Source: Rugosimonospora acidiphila (GTDB taxonomy: Bacteria > Actinomycetota > Actinomycetes > Mycobacteriales > Micromonosporaceae). From it: 64,000 nt of DNA. Where the stretch lies: contig NZ_BAABJQ010000013.1 in assembly GCF_039543385.1 (NCBI RefSeq), forward strand, positions 173,899 through 237,898, in the 5' to 3' direction. A program made the position numbers and the translations under genes. Shown in pieces: positions 26,382 through 35,344 of this stretch; the first letter of the stretch is position 1, and every line of letters starts with the position of its first letter. The notes below the pieces were generated by a model that ran no database searches, had not been told where the DNA came from, and saw nothing but the letters and a program-made list of their open reading frames with translations.

Positions 26382-27043
26382 GGAGCGGGGCGGCGCGCGT
26401 CATTCCGGCGTTCGAGCACGTCCTGGACGCGCCCCGCGATCGGAATGACGGCCCACACGGCGTACGCCCAGTGGGTGGCGAAGGCGACCGGGATGGAGAT
26501 CATGAACGCGGCGAAGACGGTCGCGCTGCCGAGGTACGCGTGGCGGAACACGCCGGGCGCGGTGCCCTCGCGCGCCAGGCCCCGGCGGTGGATCTCCCAG
26601 ATGGCCAGCATGAAGGACAGCGCGGCGATCGCCTGGGTCAGCGCGTACACGGTGAACCGCGAGGCGAACGCCCCGTCGGCCACGATCACCCGGGTGGCGA
26701 ACGGGGTCAGCACGATCATCAGCAGCCAGAGCAGGTTCCACCGGACCAGCGCCGGCGTGGCCCTGGATACCAGCCCGTAGAGCCGGTGGTGCGCCAACCA
26801 GTGGTTGCCGATGACTAGGAAACTGATCACGAACCCGAGATAGTCCTGGTAATTGTGGCTGAGGTCCCGCCAGAAACCGCCATTGCTTAACTGCTCGGGG
26901 ACGTGCAGATCGAGCGCCAGCAACGTGATCGCGATGGCCACCACCGCGTCGGAGAAGAAGATCACGCGTTCCGCGCCGCCGACCGTCGGATCCGTCGAGG
27001 CCGGGGCGGCGCCGGCTGGTGGCGTCGTGTCTGCGTCAACCAT
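26360..27043 (-). CDS. TMEM175-family potassium channel-like membrane protein (DUF1211)
   Basis: 227 residues, about six membrane segments. The first helix carries the family hallmark FFSDAVVAIAITLLALDL (FSD followed by small residues lining the pore), and FVISFLVIGNHWLAHHRLY follows. Bacterial TMEM175 proteins form tetrameric K+ channels without the usual selectivity filter. The start ATG 27043 gives a normal N-terminus; the longer frame adds an Arg-rich extension unlike the family. Convergent overlap with the kinase gene could let the transcripts interfere. Confidence 0.88.
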   Translation of the reverse strand: MVDADTTPPAGAAPASTDPTVGGAERVIFFSDAVVAIAITLLALDLHVPEQLSNGGFWRDLSHNYQDYLGFVISFLVIGNHWLAHHRLYGLVSRATPALVRWNLLWLLMIVLTPFATRVIVADGAFASRFTVYALTQAIAALSFMLAIWEIHRRGLAREGTAPGVFRHAYLGSATVFAAFMISIPVAFATHWAYAVWAVIPIAGRVQDVLERRNDARRPAPYSFDQA

Positions 27044-27290
27044 CGCAAGAGTCAACCATATCGGCGGTTCGCGTCGCGCCACGCCCCGCGTGCGGCGCCA
27101 CCAGACCTGTCCTGACATGCCCCGACGCGACGGACAGGCCCGTTGGGCGCGGTACGTCGTGGACACGCCTGACCGGCGTGAAGACTCGCCGAACGGTACC
27201 GGGTGAGTCGTTGAGATCTATTGACGTCCATGCGAGTACTGGGTAAGAGTGGGGCGGTTTTCCCGGCTACCTCTCAGGTGAAGGTGCGAG

Positions 27291-30200
27291 ATGACCGTCT
27301 TCGATCACCGCAAGCCTTTCGTCCGACGCTTATCCCGTCCGCCCCGCCGGAGCACCGCGCTCGCGGTCGCGGCGCTGACCGTCGCCGGGCTGGTGGCCAC
27401 CGTGCCGTCCGGCGCCGCGGCGGCGCCGAAATCCGGCGGCCACGGGCGGAATGACCAACCGCCGGTCGTGCTGTTCAGCTCGGACGGCATGCGCCCCGAT
27501 CTCATGCAGCGCTACGCCGGTCAGGGCCTGATGCCGACCTACGCGTCGCTGGTGCGCTCCGGCGCCACCGGCGACAACGGGCTGACCCAGGGTTTCCCGC
27601 CGAACACCGGACAGGGCTGGTACACGATGGCCACCGGTGCGGGGCCCGGGGTGCACGGCAGCACCAACAACACGTTCTTCGATACCCGCCAGCCGTTCAC
27701 CACCTCGACGTCGTTCTCCTTCCACGGCAACGGCGCCAGCCCCGGCACCGACCCGACCAACGTGCTGGAGGCGCAGTCGGTGGCGTCGGCCGCCGAGTTG
27801 GCCGGCAAGAAGGTCGCGCAGCTCGAGTGGACCGGCGGCGTGAACGCCAACATCAACGGGCCGACCGTTGACTACGCGACGTTCTACTCCACCCGCGGCC
27901 TGCTGGAGTACCCGGCCAACGCGACCAAGCAGTCCTCGGCGGCCAGCTTCGGACTGTCGTACCAGGTGGCCGCGTTCACCCCGGCCAGCGGCTGGACCCA
28001 CGTGCCGGCGAGCAAGCGGGTGCCGGCCCGGCAGACGGTGCTCACCGTCGCCTCCACCTCGGCGAGTCTGAACCCGACCCGCACCTACGACCTGTACGTC
28101 TATGCCAGCGGCAGGTCCGGCTACGACCGGGTGGTGATGGTGCCCACCGGCGCCGGCAAGGACGGCTCGAAGGCGGCGGCCAACCTGACCCCGCGCAGCT
28201 ACAGCGCGGTCAAGCTGAAGGGCGCGGACGGCCTGATCGGGGCCGCGGCGGGGGAGAGCGCCGGCTTCTACGCCGACGTCACCAACCTGGCGCCCGACCT
28301 GTCCAGCTTCGGGCTGTACTTCACCTCGGTCACCCGGCCCAACGCGCACTGCGCGACGGCCGCCTGCGCCGCGCTGCCCGCCGGTGCGCCCGGCGAGGAT
28401 CGGCTGGCCAAGTACATCGCCGACAACCTGCCGCCGGCCATCTTCGGTGACTTCGCGCCGGAGGAGGCCGGGCTGATCGACGAGGACACCTGGTACGCCC
28501 AGACCGTCGGGCTCAACCAGGCGTACGACGTGGCGGTGTTCAACTACGTGCTGAAGAAGCTCCAGCCCGACACCGAGGTGCTGCTCGCCGGCACCGACCA
28601 GACCGACGAGGTCAGCCACCAGATCCTCGGCCTGCTCACGCCGACCGCACCGGACGGCAGCCCGAACCCGTACTACGACCGGGTGGCCGGCACCGGCCCG
28701 CGCGACCACCGGCTGAGCCAGCGCGAGGGCTACGTCAGCGGCGCGTACCACTCGGCGGACGCCCGGCTCGGGCTGATCCGGTCGATCCTCGGTGATCCCG
28801 ACGTGCTGGCCTCCAGCGACCACGGCTTCGCGCCGCAGTGGGAGGCCGTCGACGCGCCGCTCGTGCTCAAGCAACTGGGGCTGCAGGACGTCGAGCAGAC
28901 CGGCAACTGCCGGCCGGCGGCGGCCAGCGCGCCCGGCGGCACCGTCGCGAAGGCGTGCTGGGCGGGGGCCACCGCGCAGATCTACCTCAACCTCAAGGGC
29001 CGCGATCCCGACGGCGTGCTCGACCCCGCCGACTACCAGTCCACGGTCGACAAGATCGTGCACGCGTACCAGGGACTGAAGGACCCGGCCACCGGTAAGC
29101 CGCTGGTCGAGGAGGTGATGACCAAGGCGCAGCTGGCCGACGTCGAGGGCGGCGACTCGCTCAACCCGACCCGCTCCGGCGACGTGGTGGTCGTGACCAA
29201 GGTGCCGTACGAGTTCGACAGCAACACCGTGGGCACCCTGGTGGCGCCGTCGAAGTTCTTCGGGCAGCACGGCTACCTGCCCGACGACGTGGACCTGGCG
29301 CACAACATCAACATGCATGCCACGTTCGTGGCCGGCGGGCCGGACATCGCGCACGCCCGCTCGGTACGCGGGGTGCGGGCCATCGACCTGGCGCCGACGC
29401 TGGCCATCCTGGGCGGGTTCGACCCGCCGTTGCAGGCACAGGGCAGAGTGCTGACGGGCATCCTCAGGGACGGCTCCCGGTTCTCCACGGGACAGGTGCT
29501 GGGCATCAACGACGTACACGGCAACCTGACCGACGACGGGCTGACCTACGCCGACCCGTACACCGGGGCCAAGGACGTGGCCGGTGGGCTCGGCACGCTG
29601 GCGACCTACCTGAAGAAGGCGAAGGCCGCCGACCCGGCCGACACCGTCACGGTCGAGGCCGGTGACATGGTCGGTGCCAGCCCGCCGGCGTCCGGCCTGC
29701 TGCGCGACAAGCCGACGCTGGACGCCCTGAACGCGATGGGCATCGACGTCGGGATTCCCGGCAACCACGAGTTCGACCGGGGCGTCGCCGAGATGCTGCG
29801 CCAGATCAACGGCGGCCAGTCCACGGTGACCCCGAACATCGGGTTCAACAAGCTGAACTTCCCGGTCGTGGACGCCAACGTGATCAGCGACGCCACCGGC
29901 AAGCCGCTGCTGAACCCGTACACCATCAAGAAGGTCGGCGGCGTGCCCGTCGCGTTCATCGGTGCCACCACCATCACCACGCCGAGCATCGTCACCACCG
30001 GCGGCACCACGGGCGTGCACTTCATCGACGAGGCGACCGCCATCAACGGCGTGGTCAGGCAGCTCGAACACGCCGGGGTGCACGCGTTCGTGGCGGTGGT
30101 GCACGAGGGCGGCACCCAGTCGAACTACCCGGTGGGTACGCTCAGCGACCGGATCAACACGATCGCCGCGCACCTCGACCCGGCGGTGTCGGTGGTCATC

Positions 30201-31067
30201 AGCGGGCACAGCCACACGGTGATGGACTCCAGGGTGGGGCACGCGCTGGTGATCCAGGCGTCCTCGTTCGGCCGCGCGTACGACGACGTCCAGCTGCTGA
30301 TGGACCGCCGATCGGGCACCATCGCGGCGGCCTGGGGATCGGTCCAGCCGGTGTGGGAGAACACCACGCCCGCCTCGACCGATCCGGCGGCGCCGGCGGT
30401 CACGCCGGACCCGAAGGTGCAGGCGATAGTCGACGCCGCGGTGACCGCCACCAACCCGGTGACGCGGCAGGTCATCAACGCCGCCGCGGCCGACGTGCCG
30501 TCGCAGCGCGACGGCGGCGCCACCGCGGCCGGCGAGTCGCCGGCGGGTGACCTGATCGCCGATTCCCAACTGTGGTACACGCACACCCAGCTGGCGTTCG
30601 TGAACACCGGCAGCGTGCGCGCGGGCCTGCAGGCGGGGCCCGTGACCTACGGCGACCTGTTCACCATGCAGCCGTTCCAGGACGACTACGTGGACACGTT
30701 CACCCTGACCGGTGCTCAGGTGTGGGCGCTGCTGCGGCAGCAGCTCGCCGCCGGTACCGGCGGGATCATGCAGGTCGCCGGGCTGCACTTCACGTACACC
30801 GGAAGCCAGGGCACGGGCACCATCACCGGGGTCTGGCTCGGGGCGGCGGGGAACAACAGTACGCCCATACCGGACGATGCGAGCGTGAGCTATTCGGCCA
30901 CCGCGAACTCGTTCATGGTCGGCGGCGGTGACGGGTTCACCGTGCTGGAGGGGGCGAGCGACATCGTCCAAACCCCGGACGCCGAGCTGGTGCCGTTGAC
31001 CACCTACGTGTCCACCCTGCCCAACCCGTTCACGTACGGCACCGACGGCCGGATCGCGATCGGATGA
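27291..31067 (+). CDS. Secreted fusion: alkaline-phosphatase-superfamily phosphodiesterase + 5'-nucleotidase
   Basis: 1258 residues with a signal peptide (STALAVAALTVAGLVATVP). The first ~700 residues form a type I phosphodiesterase/nucleotide pyrophosphatase domain: VLFSSDGMRPDLMQRYAGQG, FPPNTGQGWYTMATG, LAGTDQTDEVSHQ, SSDHGFAPQWE and HATFVAGGPDIAHAR. From about 730 a complete calcineurin-like 5'-nucleotidase follows: GINDVHGNL, EAGDMVGASPP, GIPGNHEFDRG, AVVHEGG, ISGHSHTVM, then a 5_nucleotid_C domain (AGESPAGDLIADSQL, FVNTGSVRAGL). One exported protein could cleave a nucleotide or dinucleotide and dephosphorylate the product. The ATG at 27291 follows GGTGCGAG. A strong hairpin terminator follows. 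Confidence 0.9.
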   Translation: MTVFDHRKPFVRRLSRPPRRSTALAVAALTVAGLVATVPSGAAAAPKSGGHGRNDQPPVVLFSSDGMRPDLMQRYAGQGLMPTYASLVRSGATGDNGLTQGFPPNTGQGWYTMATGAGPGVHGSTNNTFFDTRQPFTTSTSFSFHGNGASPGTDPTNVLEAQSVASAAELAGKKVAQLEWTGGVNANINGPTVDYATFYSTRGLLEYPANATKQSSAASFGLSYQVAAFTPASGWTHVPASKRVPARQTVLTVASTSASLNPTRTYDLYVYASGRSGYDRVVMVPTGAGKDGSKAAANLTPRSYSAVKLKGADGLIGAAAGESAGFYADVTNLAPDLSSFGLYFTSVTRPNAHCATAACAALPAGAPGEDRLAKYIADNLPPAIFGDFAPEEAGLIDEDTWYAQTVGLNQAYDVAVFNYVLKKLQPDTEVLLAGTDQTDEVSHQILGLLTPTAPDGSPNPYYDRVAGTGPRDHRLSQREGYVSGAYHSADARLGLIRSILGDPDVLASSDHGFAPQWEAVDAPLVLKQLGLQDVEQTGNCRPAAASAPGGTVAKACWAGATAQIYLNLKGRDPDGVLDPADYQSTVDKIVHAYQGLKDPATGKPLVEEVMTKAQLADVEGGDSLNPTRSGDVVVVTKVPYEFDSNTVGTLVAPSKFFGQHGYLPDDVDLAHNINMHATFVAGGPDIAHARSVRGVRAIDLAPTLAILGGFDPPLQAQGRVLTGILRDGSRFSTGQVLGINDVHGNLTDDGLTYADPYTGAKDVAGGLGTLATYLKKAKAADPADTVTVEAGDMVGASPPASGLLRDKPTLDALNAMGIDVGIPGNHEFDRGVAEMLRQINGGQSTVTPNIGFNKLNFPVVDANVISDATGKPLLNPYTIKKVGGVPVAFIGATTITTPSIVTTGGTTGVHFIDEATAINGVVRQLEHAGVHAFVAVVHEGGTQSNYPVGTLSDRINTIAAHLDPAVSVVISGHSHTVMDSRVGHALVIQASSFGRAYDDVQLLMDRRSGTIAAAWGSVQPVWENTTPASTDPAAPAVTPDPKVQAIVDAAVTATNPVTRQVINAAAADVPSQRDGGATAAGESPAGDLIADSQLWYTHTQLAFVNTGSVRAGLQAGPVTYGDLFTMQPFQDDYVDTFTLTGAQVWALLRQQLAAGTGGIMQVAGLHFTYTGSQGTGTITGVWLGAAGNNSTPIPDDASVSYSATANSFMVGGGDGFTVLEGASDIVQTPDAELVPLTTYVSTLPNPFTYGTDGRIAIG

Positions 31068-31071
31068 CCGT

Positions 31072-31108
31072 CCGGCCCGACCCGGGTGTGGCGCCCGGGT
31101 CGGGCCGG
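31072..31108 (+). terminator. Strong hairpin terminator after the phosphodiesterase/nucleotidase gene
   Basis: CCGGCCCGACCCGGG pairs perfectly (15 bp) with CCCGGGTCGGGCCGG around the loop TGTGGCG, four bases after the TGA. Low-complexity GGGCCGGGCC repeats fill the rest up to the convergent lyase gene at 31232. Confidence 0.8.
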
Positions 31109-31231
31109 CGGCCCGCCGGCCGGGCCGGGGCGGCCCATCGGGGGTTGGGCAGCGGCATCGGTGTCCGGCCGGTCGGGGGGTAGGTCGTGCGGGGCCGGGC
31201 CGGGCCGTGCGGGGTCGGGCCGCGCGGTCGG

Positions 31232-32101
31232 TCATCCGGTCGACGAGGCCGCCCGGGACAGCAGGCGGCGCGCCTGGCGGATCAGGGGTTCGTCGACCAT
31301 CCGCCCGTCGAGCGCGAAGACGCCGACGCCGGGGCGGGAGCCGGCCGCCTCAACGATCCGCCGCGCCGCCTCCAACTGCTGGGCAGTGGGCGCGAAGGCG
31401 CGGCGTACCACCGGCACCTGCCTCGGGTGGACGCAGACCTTCGCCGCGAACCCCGATTCGACGGCGTCGGTCGCCTCGGCGGCCAGCCCGTCCAGGTCGT
31501 CGAGGTCGAGATACACCGAGTCCAGAGCCGGGATGCCGGCCGCACCGGCGGCGATGAGGGCCACCGCTCGGGCGTGCCGGGCGACGTCCCGGTACCGGCC
31601 GTCGGGGCGCCGGCTGGACGAGCCGCCGAGCCCGGCGATCAGGTCCTCCGCCCCCCACATCAGCGCGTCGCTCACCTCGGCGATGGCCGCCGCCTCCCGC
31701 ACCCCGGCCGGCGTCTCGCACAGCGCGACGACCCTCAGCCCGGAGAGCGTCGCGACCTGGGCCGCGGACTCGGTCTTCGCGAGCATGACGGTGCGCAGCG
31801 GCAGGTCGCGCAGCGCCGCCCGATCGGCGTCGTGATCCGGGGTGCCGAGCGGGCTGATCCGCACCACGGTCCGCGCCGGGTCGAGCCGGACGGCGGCGTG
31901 TCGCAGCGCCCGCCGGGCTTCGGGCCGGGCACCGGGGGCCACGCCGTCCTCGAGGTCGAGGATCACCACGTCCGCGGCCGCGGCGGCCTTGTCGAACCGC
32001 TCGGGCCGGTCGGCCGGGCAGAACAGCCACGCGGGCCCGTCCGGCAGCGGCGCGTCCTGGCCGGCGGGGACCGGCCCGCCGGCGGCGTCGGGTCCGGTCA
32101 T
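31232..32101 (-). CDS. CitE-like CoA-ester lyase (citramalyl/malyl-CoA type)
   Basis: 289 residues. Family signatures of the HpcH/HpaI-CitE fold: WLFCPADRPERFDKA, VVILDLEDGVAPG, VVRISPLGTPDH, VMLAKTESAAQ and VVALCETPAGV (Arg and two acidic Mg ligands present). Such enzymes reversibly split beta-hydroxyacyl-CoA esters into acetyl- or propionyl-CoA plus pyruvate, glyoxylate or oxaloacetate. The start overlaps the MaoC stop by four bases (ATGA), so the two are translated together. The 3' end lies in GC-rich repeats. It is the last gene of the leftward catabolic operon. Confidence 0.85.
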   Translation of the reverse strand: MTGPDAAGGPVPAGQDAPLPDGPAWLFCPADRPERFDKAAAAADVVILDLEDGVAPGARPEARRALRHAAVRLDPARTVVRISPLGTPDHDADRAALRDLPLRTVMLAKTESAAQVATLSGLRVVALCETPAGVREAAAIAEVSDALMWGAEDLIAGLGGSSSRRPDGRYRDVARHARAVALIAAGAAGIPALDSVYLDLDDLDGLAAEATDAVESGFAAKVCVHPRQVPVVRRAFAPTAQQLEAARRIVEAAGSRPGVGVFALDGRMVDEPLIRQARRLLSRAASSTG

Positions 32102-32571
32102 GGCGTGGGCTCGCGCCGCACCAGGGTCGTGCGCACCACGACCGCCACCACCACGCCGTCCTGGTTGCGGGCGGTGTGCTCGAAGCGCACCACACCCGCC
32201 TCCGGCCGGGACCGCGACACGCGCTTGTCCAGCACCGTGGTCTCGGCGTAGAGCGTGTCGCCGTGGAACACCGGATGCGGGAAGCGCACCTCGCTGAAGC
32301 CGAGGTTCGCCACGATCGTGCCCTGGGTCAGGTGCCCGACCGACAGGCCCACCAGGATCGACATGGTGAGCAGGCTGTTGACCAGCCGCTGCCCGAACTC
32401 CTGCCCCCGGCTGAACTCCGCGTCCAGGTGCAGCGACTGCGGGTTCATCGTCATCGTGCTGAACAGCGTGTTGTCCGCCTCGGTCACGGTGCGCCCGGGC
32501 GCGTGGCGGTACACGGTGTCCGGCCGGAGCTCCTCATACCACAGCCCACGCTGGGTGACGACGTCGCTCAC
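32098..32571 (-). CDS. MaoC-like enoyl-CoA hydratase
   Basis: 157 residues, single hot-dog domain. The hydratase segment TMTMNPQSLHLDAEFS carries the conserved Asn-Pro and His; SVGHLTQGTIVANLGFSEVR is the central helix/strand. The start is the GTG at 32571, which overlaps the ABC gene stop as GTGA. Paired with the CitE lyase it forms the hydration-then-cleavage step seen in mesaconyl-CoA or itaconyl-CoA breakdown (established for those pathways; applied here by inference). Confidence 0.87.
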   Translation of the reverse strand: MSDVVTQRGLWYEELRPDTVYRHAPGRTVTEADNTLFSTMTMNPQSLHLDAEFSRGQEFGQRLVNSLLTMSILVGLSVGHLTQGTIVANLGFSEVRFPHPVFHGDTLYAETTVLDKRVSRSRPEAGVVRFEHTARNQDGVVVAVVVRTTLVRREPTP

Positions 32572-34106
32572 GACGCCGCCGAGGGCTCGGCGAGGGCGAA
32601 GGACTTCTCCAGGATCAGGTCGGCGTCCAGCTCGCCCGCCAGCTCGTGGGCGACCGCGCCGCCGTCGAGAACCAGCACGCGGTCGCAGACACTGGCCAGG
32701 TCCTCGGCCTCGATGCTGGAGATGAGCACCGCCATCCCGGTCTCGTCGGCCGCCCGGCGCAGGGCGAGCAGCAGCTCGCGGCGCGCGCCCACGTCCACCG
32801 CCTGGGTCGGCTCGTGCAGCACCAGTACCGCCGGATTCTGCAGCAGCCACTTGGAGACCAGCAGCTTCTGCTGGTTGCCCCCGGACAGTTGCCCGGCGGC
32901 CAGGTCGGGCCGGGGCGGGACGATGCCGAGCAGCTCGACCGCCCGGGAGAACTCCCGGCGCTGCCACGAGCGGCCGAGCCAGAACCGCCACCGGCGGCCG
33001 TGGATTCGGGGAACGGTGAGGTTCTCCAGCAGTGACAGGGTCATCGCCAGCCCCTCGCCGGACCGGTCGCGGGGAACCAGCGCGATGCCGAGCCGGCTGG
33101 CCCGTGCCACGTCCAGCGCCCGGGCCGCCAGCGACTCGTCGTTGACGCTGATCCGGCCGGCGCTGGCGGGGCGCGCGCCGGCGATGACGTACGGCAGTTC
33201 GTCGTGCCCGGCGTCGACCGCGCCGGTGACCCCGACGATCTCGCCGCGCCGCACCGTGAACGACGCCGAGCGCAGCGTGCCGGCAAACAGATCCTCGCAG
33301 GTCAACGCGGGCGGCTGCGACGAGTCGCGGTCCGGCCGGTCGATGCGGTCGCGCTCGACCTCGTAACCGAGCATCAGCTCCATCAGTTCACCCTCGGAGC
33401 TCTCGGCGGTGCGGATCCCGCCGCCGACCACGCGCCCGTCGCGCAGCACGGTGACCCGATCGGTGAGGTCGAGGATCTCGTCGAGGCGGTGGCTGACGAG
33501 CACGATCGACGTGCCCTCGGCGGTGAGCCTGCGAATGATCTGGTAGAACTCGGGCAGGACCTCCTTCGGCAGGTTCTGGGTCGCCTCGTCGAGCACCACG
33601 CAGCTGCGCTCGCGGTCGCGTCCCTGCAGCGCGCGGGCGATGGCCACCACGCCGCGCTGCGGCAGGGTCAGCTGCGCCACCGGCGTCCAGGGGTCGATGT
33701 CGCTGCCCAGAAACGCGAGGCTCTCGGCCACCAGCGCGGCCTCGTGCTGCCATCGCACCCGCCGGCTGAACCGGCCATGCCGCAGCCGGCCGACCCGGAC
33801 GTTTTCCACCACCGACAGCCGTGGCACCAGCCCGAGATCCTGGTGCACGAACGTCAGCCCGGCGTCGGCGAGTCGCTTCGGGCGCATCGGCGGACCGAGT
33901 CGCGCGCCGTTGAAGCGGATTTCGGCACCGCCGTCCGGTGTGTGGAAGCCGGACAGGATTTTTATCAGAGTCGACTTCCCCGAACCGTTCTGCCCGATGA
34001 GCCCGTGCACCTCGCCCGGCGCGACGGTCAGTTCGGCCCGGTCGAGCACCCTCGCGCTGCCGAACGTCTTGGACGTGTTGTGGACTTCGAGGCGGGCACT
34101 ATCCAT
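32568..34106 (-). CDS. Sugar-type (RbsA/MglA-like) ABC transporter ATPase
   Basis: 512 residues, two fused nucleotide-binding domains. First domain: GLIGQNGSGKSTLIKILSGF, LTLPQRGVVAIARAL, VVLDEATQNLPKE (atypical D-loop region). Second domain: degenerate Walker A region (GVTGAVDAGHDELPYVIAGA), full signature LSGGNQQKLLVSKWLL and VLHEPTQAVDVGARREL. One canonical and one degenerate ATP site is normal for this family. Its permease (38264) and binding protein (39472) lie on the opposite strand across the divergent promoter. GGAGGAG five bases upstream fixes ATG 34106. Confidence 0.9.
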   Translation of the reverse strand: MDSARLEVHNTSKTFGSARVLDRAELTVAPGEVHGLIGQNGSGKSTLIKILSGFHTPDGGAEIRFNGARLGPPMRPKRLADAGLTFVHQDLGLVPRLSVVENVRVGRLRHGRFSRRVRWQHEAALVAESLAFLGSDIDPWTPVAQLTLPQRGVVAIARALQGRDRERSCVVLDEATQNLPKEVLPEFYQIIRRLTAEGTSIVLVSHRLDEILDLTDRVTVLRDGRVVGGGIRTAESSEGELMELMLGYEVERDRIDRPDRDSSQPPALTCEDLFAGTLRSASFTVRRGEIVGVTGAVDAGHDELPYVIAGARPASAGRISVNDESLAARALDVARASRLGIALVPRDRSGEGLAMTLSLLENLTVPRIHGRRWRFWLGRSWQRREFSRAVELLGIVPPRPDLAAGQLSGGNQQKLLVSKWLLQNPAVLVLHEPTQAVDVGARRELLLALRRAADETGMAVLISSIEAEDLASVCDRVLVLDGGAVAHELAGELDADLILEKSFALAEPSAAS

Positions 34107-34435
34107 TCGCTCCTCCGGAGACTATGGACTAACCGATATAACGGACAGGCCCGGCCATCGAACCCGCTGGCGCCGCGCCTGGTGTGTGTCATTTGTGTTT
34201 CGGCATCGTAAGCACCTTCCCGGCAGAAGTACAGGGATCTAGGGACGGATTCGTTGCCCTGTCAGGGCCCGCGACGAGCCATGCGGGTCGTGCGGTTACA
34301 CGCAGCGAAACAGATCTTGACAGTGATCGGACCGGGTTCTACGTTCCGTTCAGCCCCGAGACGACGTGGGGGAACGTTCACGACACACGTGGTTGTGCCG
34401 ATCAGAAGTGCTGAGTCTTTCTAGGGAGCACGTTC
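34107..34435. promoter_or_regulatory. Divergent control region of the catabolic locus
   Basis: These 329 bases separate the leftward operon (ABC ATPase, MaoC, CitE) from the rightward one (VOC onward). Leftward, a TTATAT box lies about 30 bases before the ABC ribosome-binding site. Rightward, a strong consensus-like promoter lies at 34317-34345. A perfect GAACGTTC palindrome near 34373 and an ACGTTCCGTTCA element near 34341 are candidate operator parts. The likely regulator is the IclR protein at 41845. Confidence 0.5.
34317..34345 (+). promoter_or_regulatory. Sigma-70-type promoter for the rightward catabolic genes
   Basis: TTGACA (34317-34322), a 17-base spacer, then TACGTT (34340-34345). 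Transcription would start near 34352, leaving about 84 untranslated bases before the VOC gene. Confidence 0.6.
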
Positions 34436-34885
34436 ATGAAAATCACCGGGATAGGTCACGTCGTGCTGCCTTCGCACGATGTCGAGGCGGGGTTGGCGTT
34501 CTACGAGCGGGTACTCGGCCTGGAGAAGGTCGCCTACCTGCCGGCCGCGAGGATGGGTTTCCTGTCCTTCGGCCGCACGCACCACGACATCGCGCTGTGC
34601 AAGGTGGACGAGAGCGTCCCGGTGGGCAGCCAGGGCAACGCGCACACCGGCATCCACGTCGACGGCGGCCCGGAGGCGCTGGTGGAGATCCGAGAACGCC
34701 TCGCGGCGGAGGGCATCGACGTCGAACCCGTGCACGACTTCGGGTTCATGAATGGCTTCTACTTCAAGGACCCGGACGGCAACCGGATCGAACTGTTCTG
34801 CGACATCATGGCCGACGGCGAGGCGCTCGACGTGTTGCGTGCCAAGCAACAGCGCGCGTCCCGGGCGTCGGCCGGCGGGGCCTGA
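34436..34885 (+). CDS. VOC-superfamily metalloprotein (glyoxalase/extradiol-type)
   Basis: 149 residues. Opens with ITGIGHVVLPSHDVEAGLAF (His8 is a candidate metal ligand), then THHDIALCKV, GNAHTGIHVDGG (second His) and a closing FYFKDPDGNRIELFCDIMA (Glu ligand). This is the metal-binding form of VOC, seen in lactoylglutathione lyase, methylmalonyl-CoA epimerase and small ring-cleavage or isomerase enzymes. As first gene after the main promoter it probably acts in the pathway, perhaps as ring-cleaving dioxygenase or isomerase; no other ring-cleavage enzyme is visible in the locus. Confidence 0.8.
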   Translation: MKITGIGHVVLPSHDVEAGLAFYERVLGLEKVAYLPAARMGFLSFGRTHHDIALCKVDESVPVGSQGNAHTGIHVDGGPEALVEIRERLAAEGIDVEPVHDFGFMNGFYFKDPDGNRIELFCDIMADGEALDVLRAKQQRASRASAGGA

Positions 34886-35344
34886 TCCCGGCTCGCGCCG
34901 AGTCCGGCGGGGTATGACTCCGGTCCCCGCCGAACCCGATCCTCCCTCCGCCGTCGGGTAGCCACCCGCGCTTCCCGGCGGTGGCCCGGCGCGGCGGTGC
35001 CGCGCCGACCCCAACCCCGTCCGGCCGTCGGGTCGCGGGTCGCCGCAGTTGGTCGCACGGCAGGTGCCCGGCGCGCGCGGGTGGCGCCGCGGCCGGGCCT
35101 CGACGCATCAACCGGTCCCGACGCACAACCACCGTCCCGACGCACAACCACTGTCCCGACGGGCTCACGCATCGGTCGGGCCCGCCGCGGCGCATCGAAC
35201 GCCACCCCAAACCCTCAACCCCCGACCTCCGGGCGGTTCCGCGTACCCATCGACGGCCGGCGGGCGGCTCGACCCGGCGCAAGCGGCCGGCCCGTCCCGC
35301 GACGAGCAAACAGATACTGGCTCACCGAAAGGGTTTCAGAAGCG
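34886..35344. other. 459-base gene-free stretch with short tandem repeats
   Basis: No convincing gene. At 35105-35161 GTCCCGACGCACAACCACC-type units of about 20 bp recur two and a half times. The 3' end carries GAAAGG (35329) as a possible, distant ribosome-binding site for the FAH gene. Confidence 0.5.

Noticed and set aside
27330..31235. 1301-codon open frame on the minus strand
   Set aside because: It is the exact antisense of the phosphodiesterase/nucleotidase gene. Composition (Arg, Gly, His, Val) is that expected from reading high-GC codons backwards, and it has no recognisable domain.
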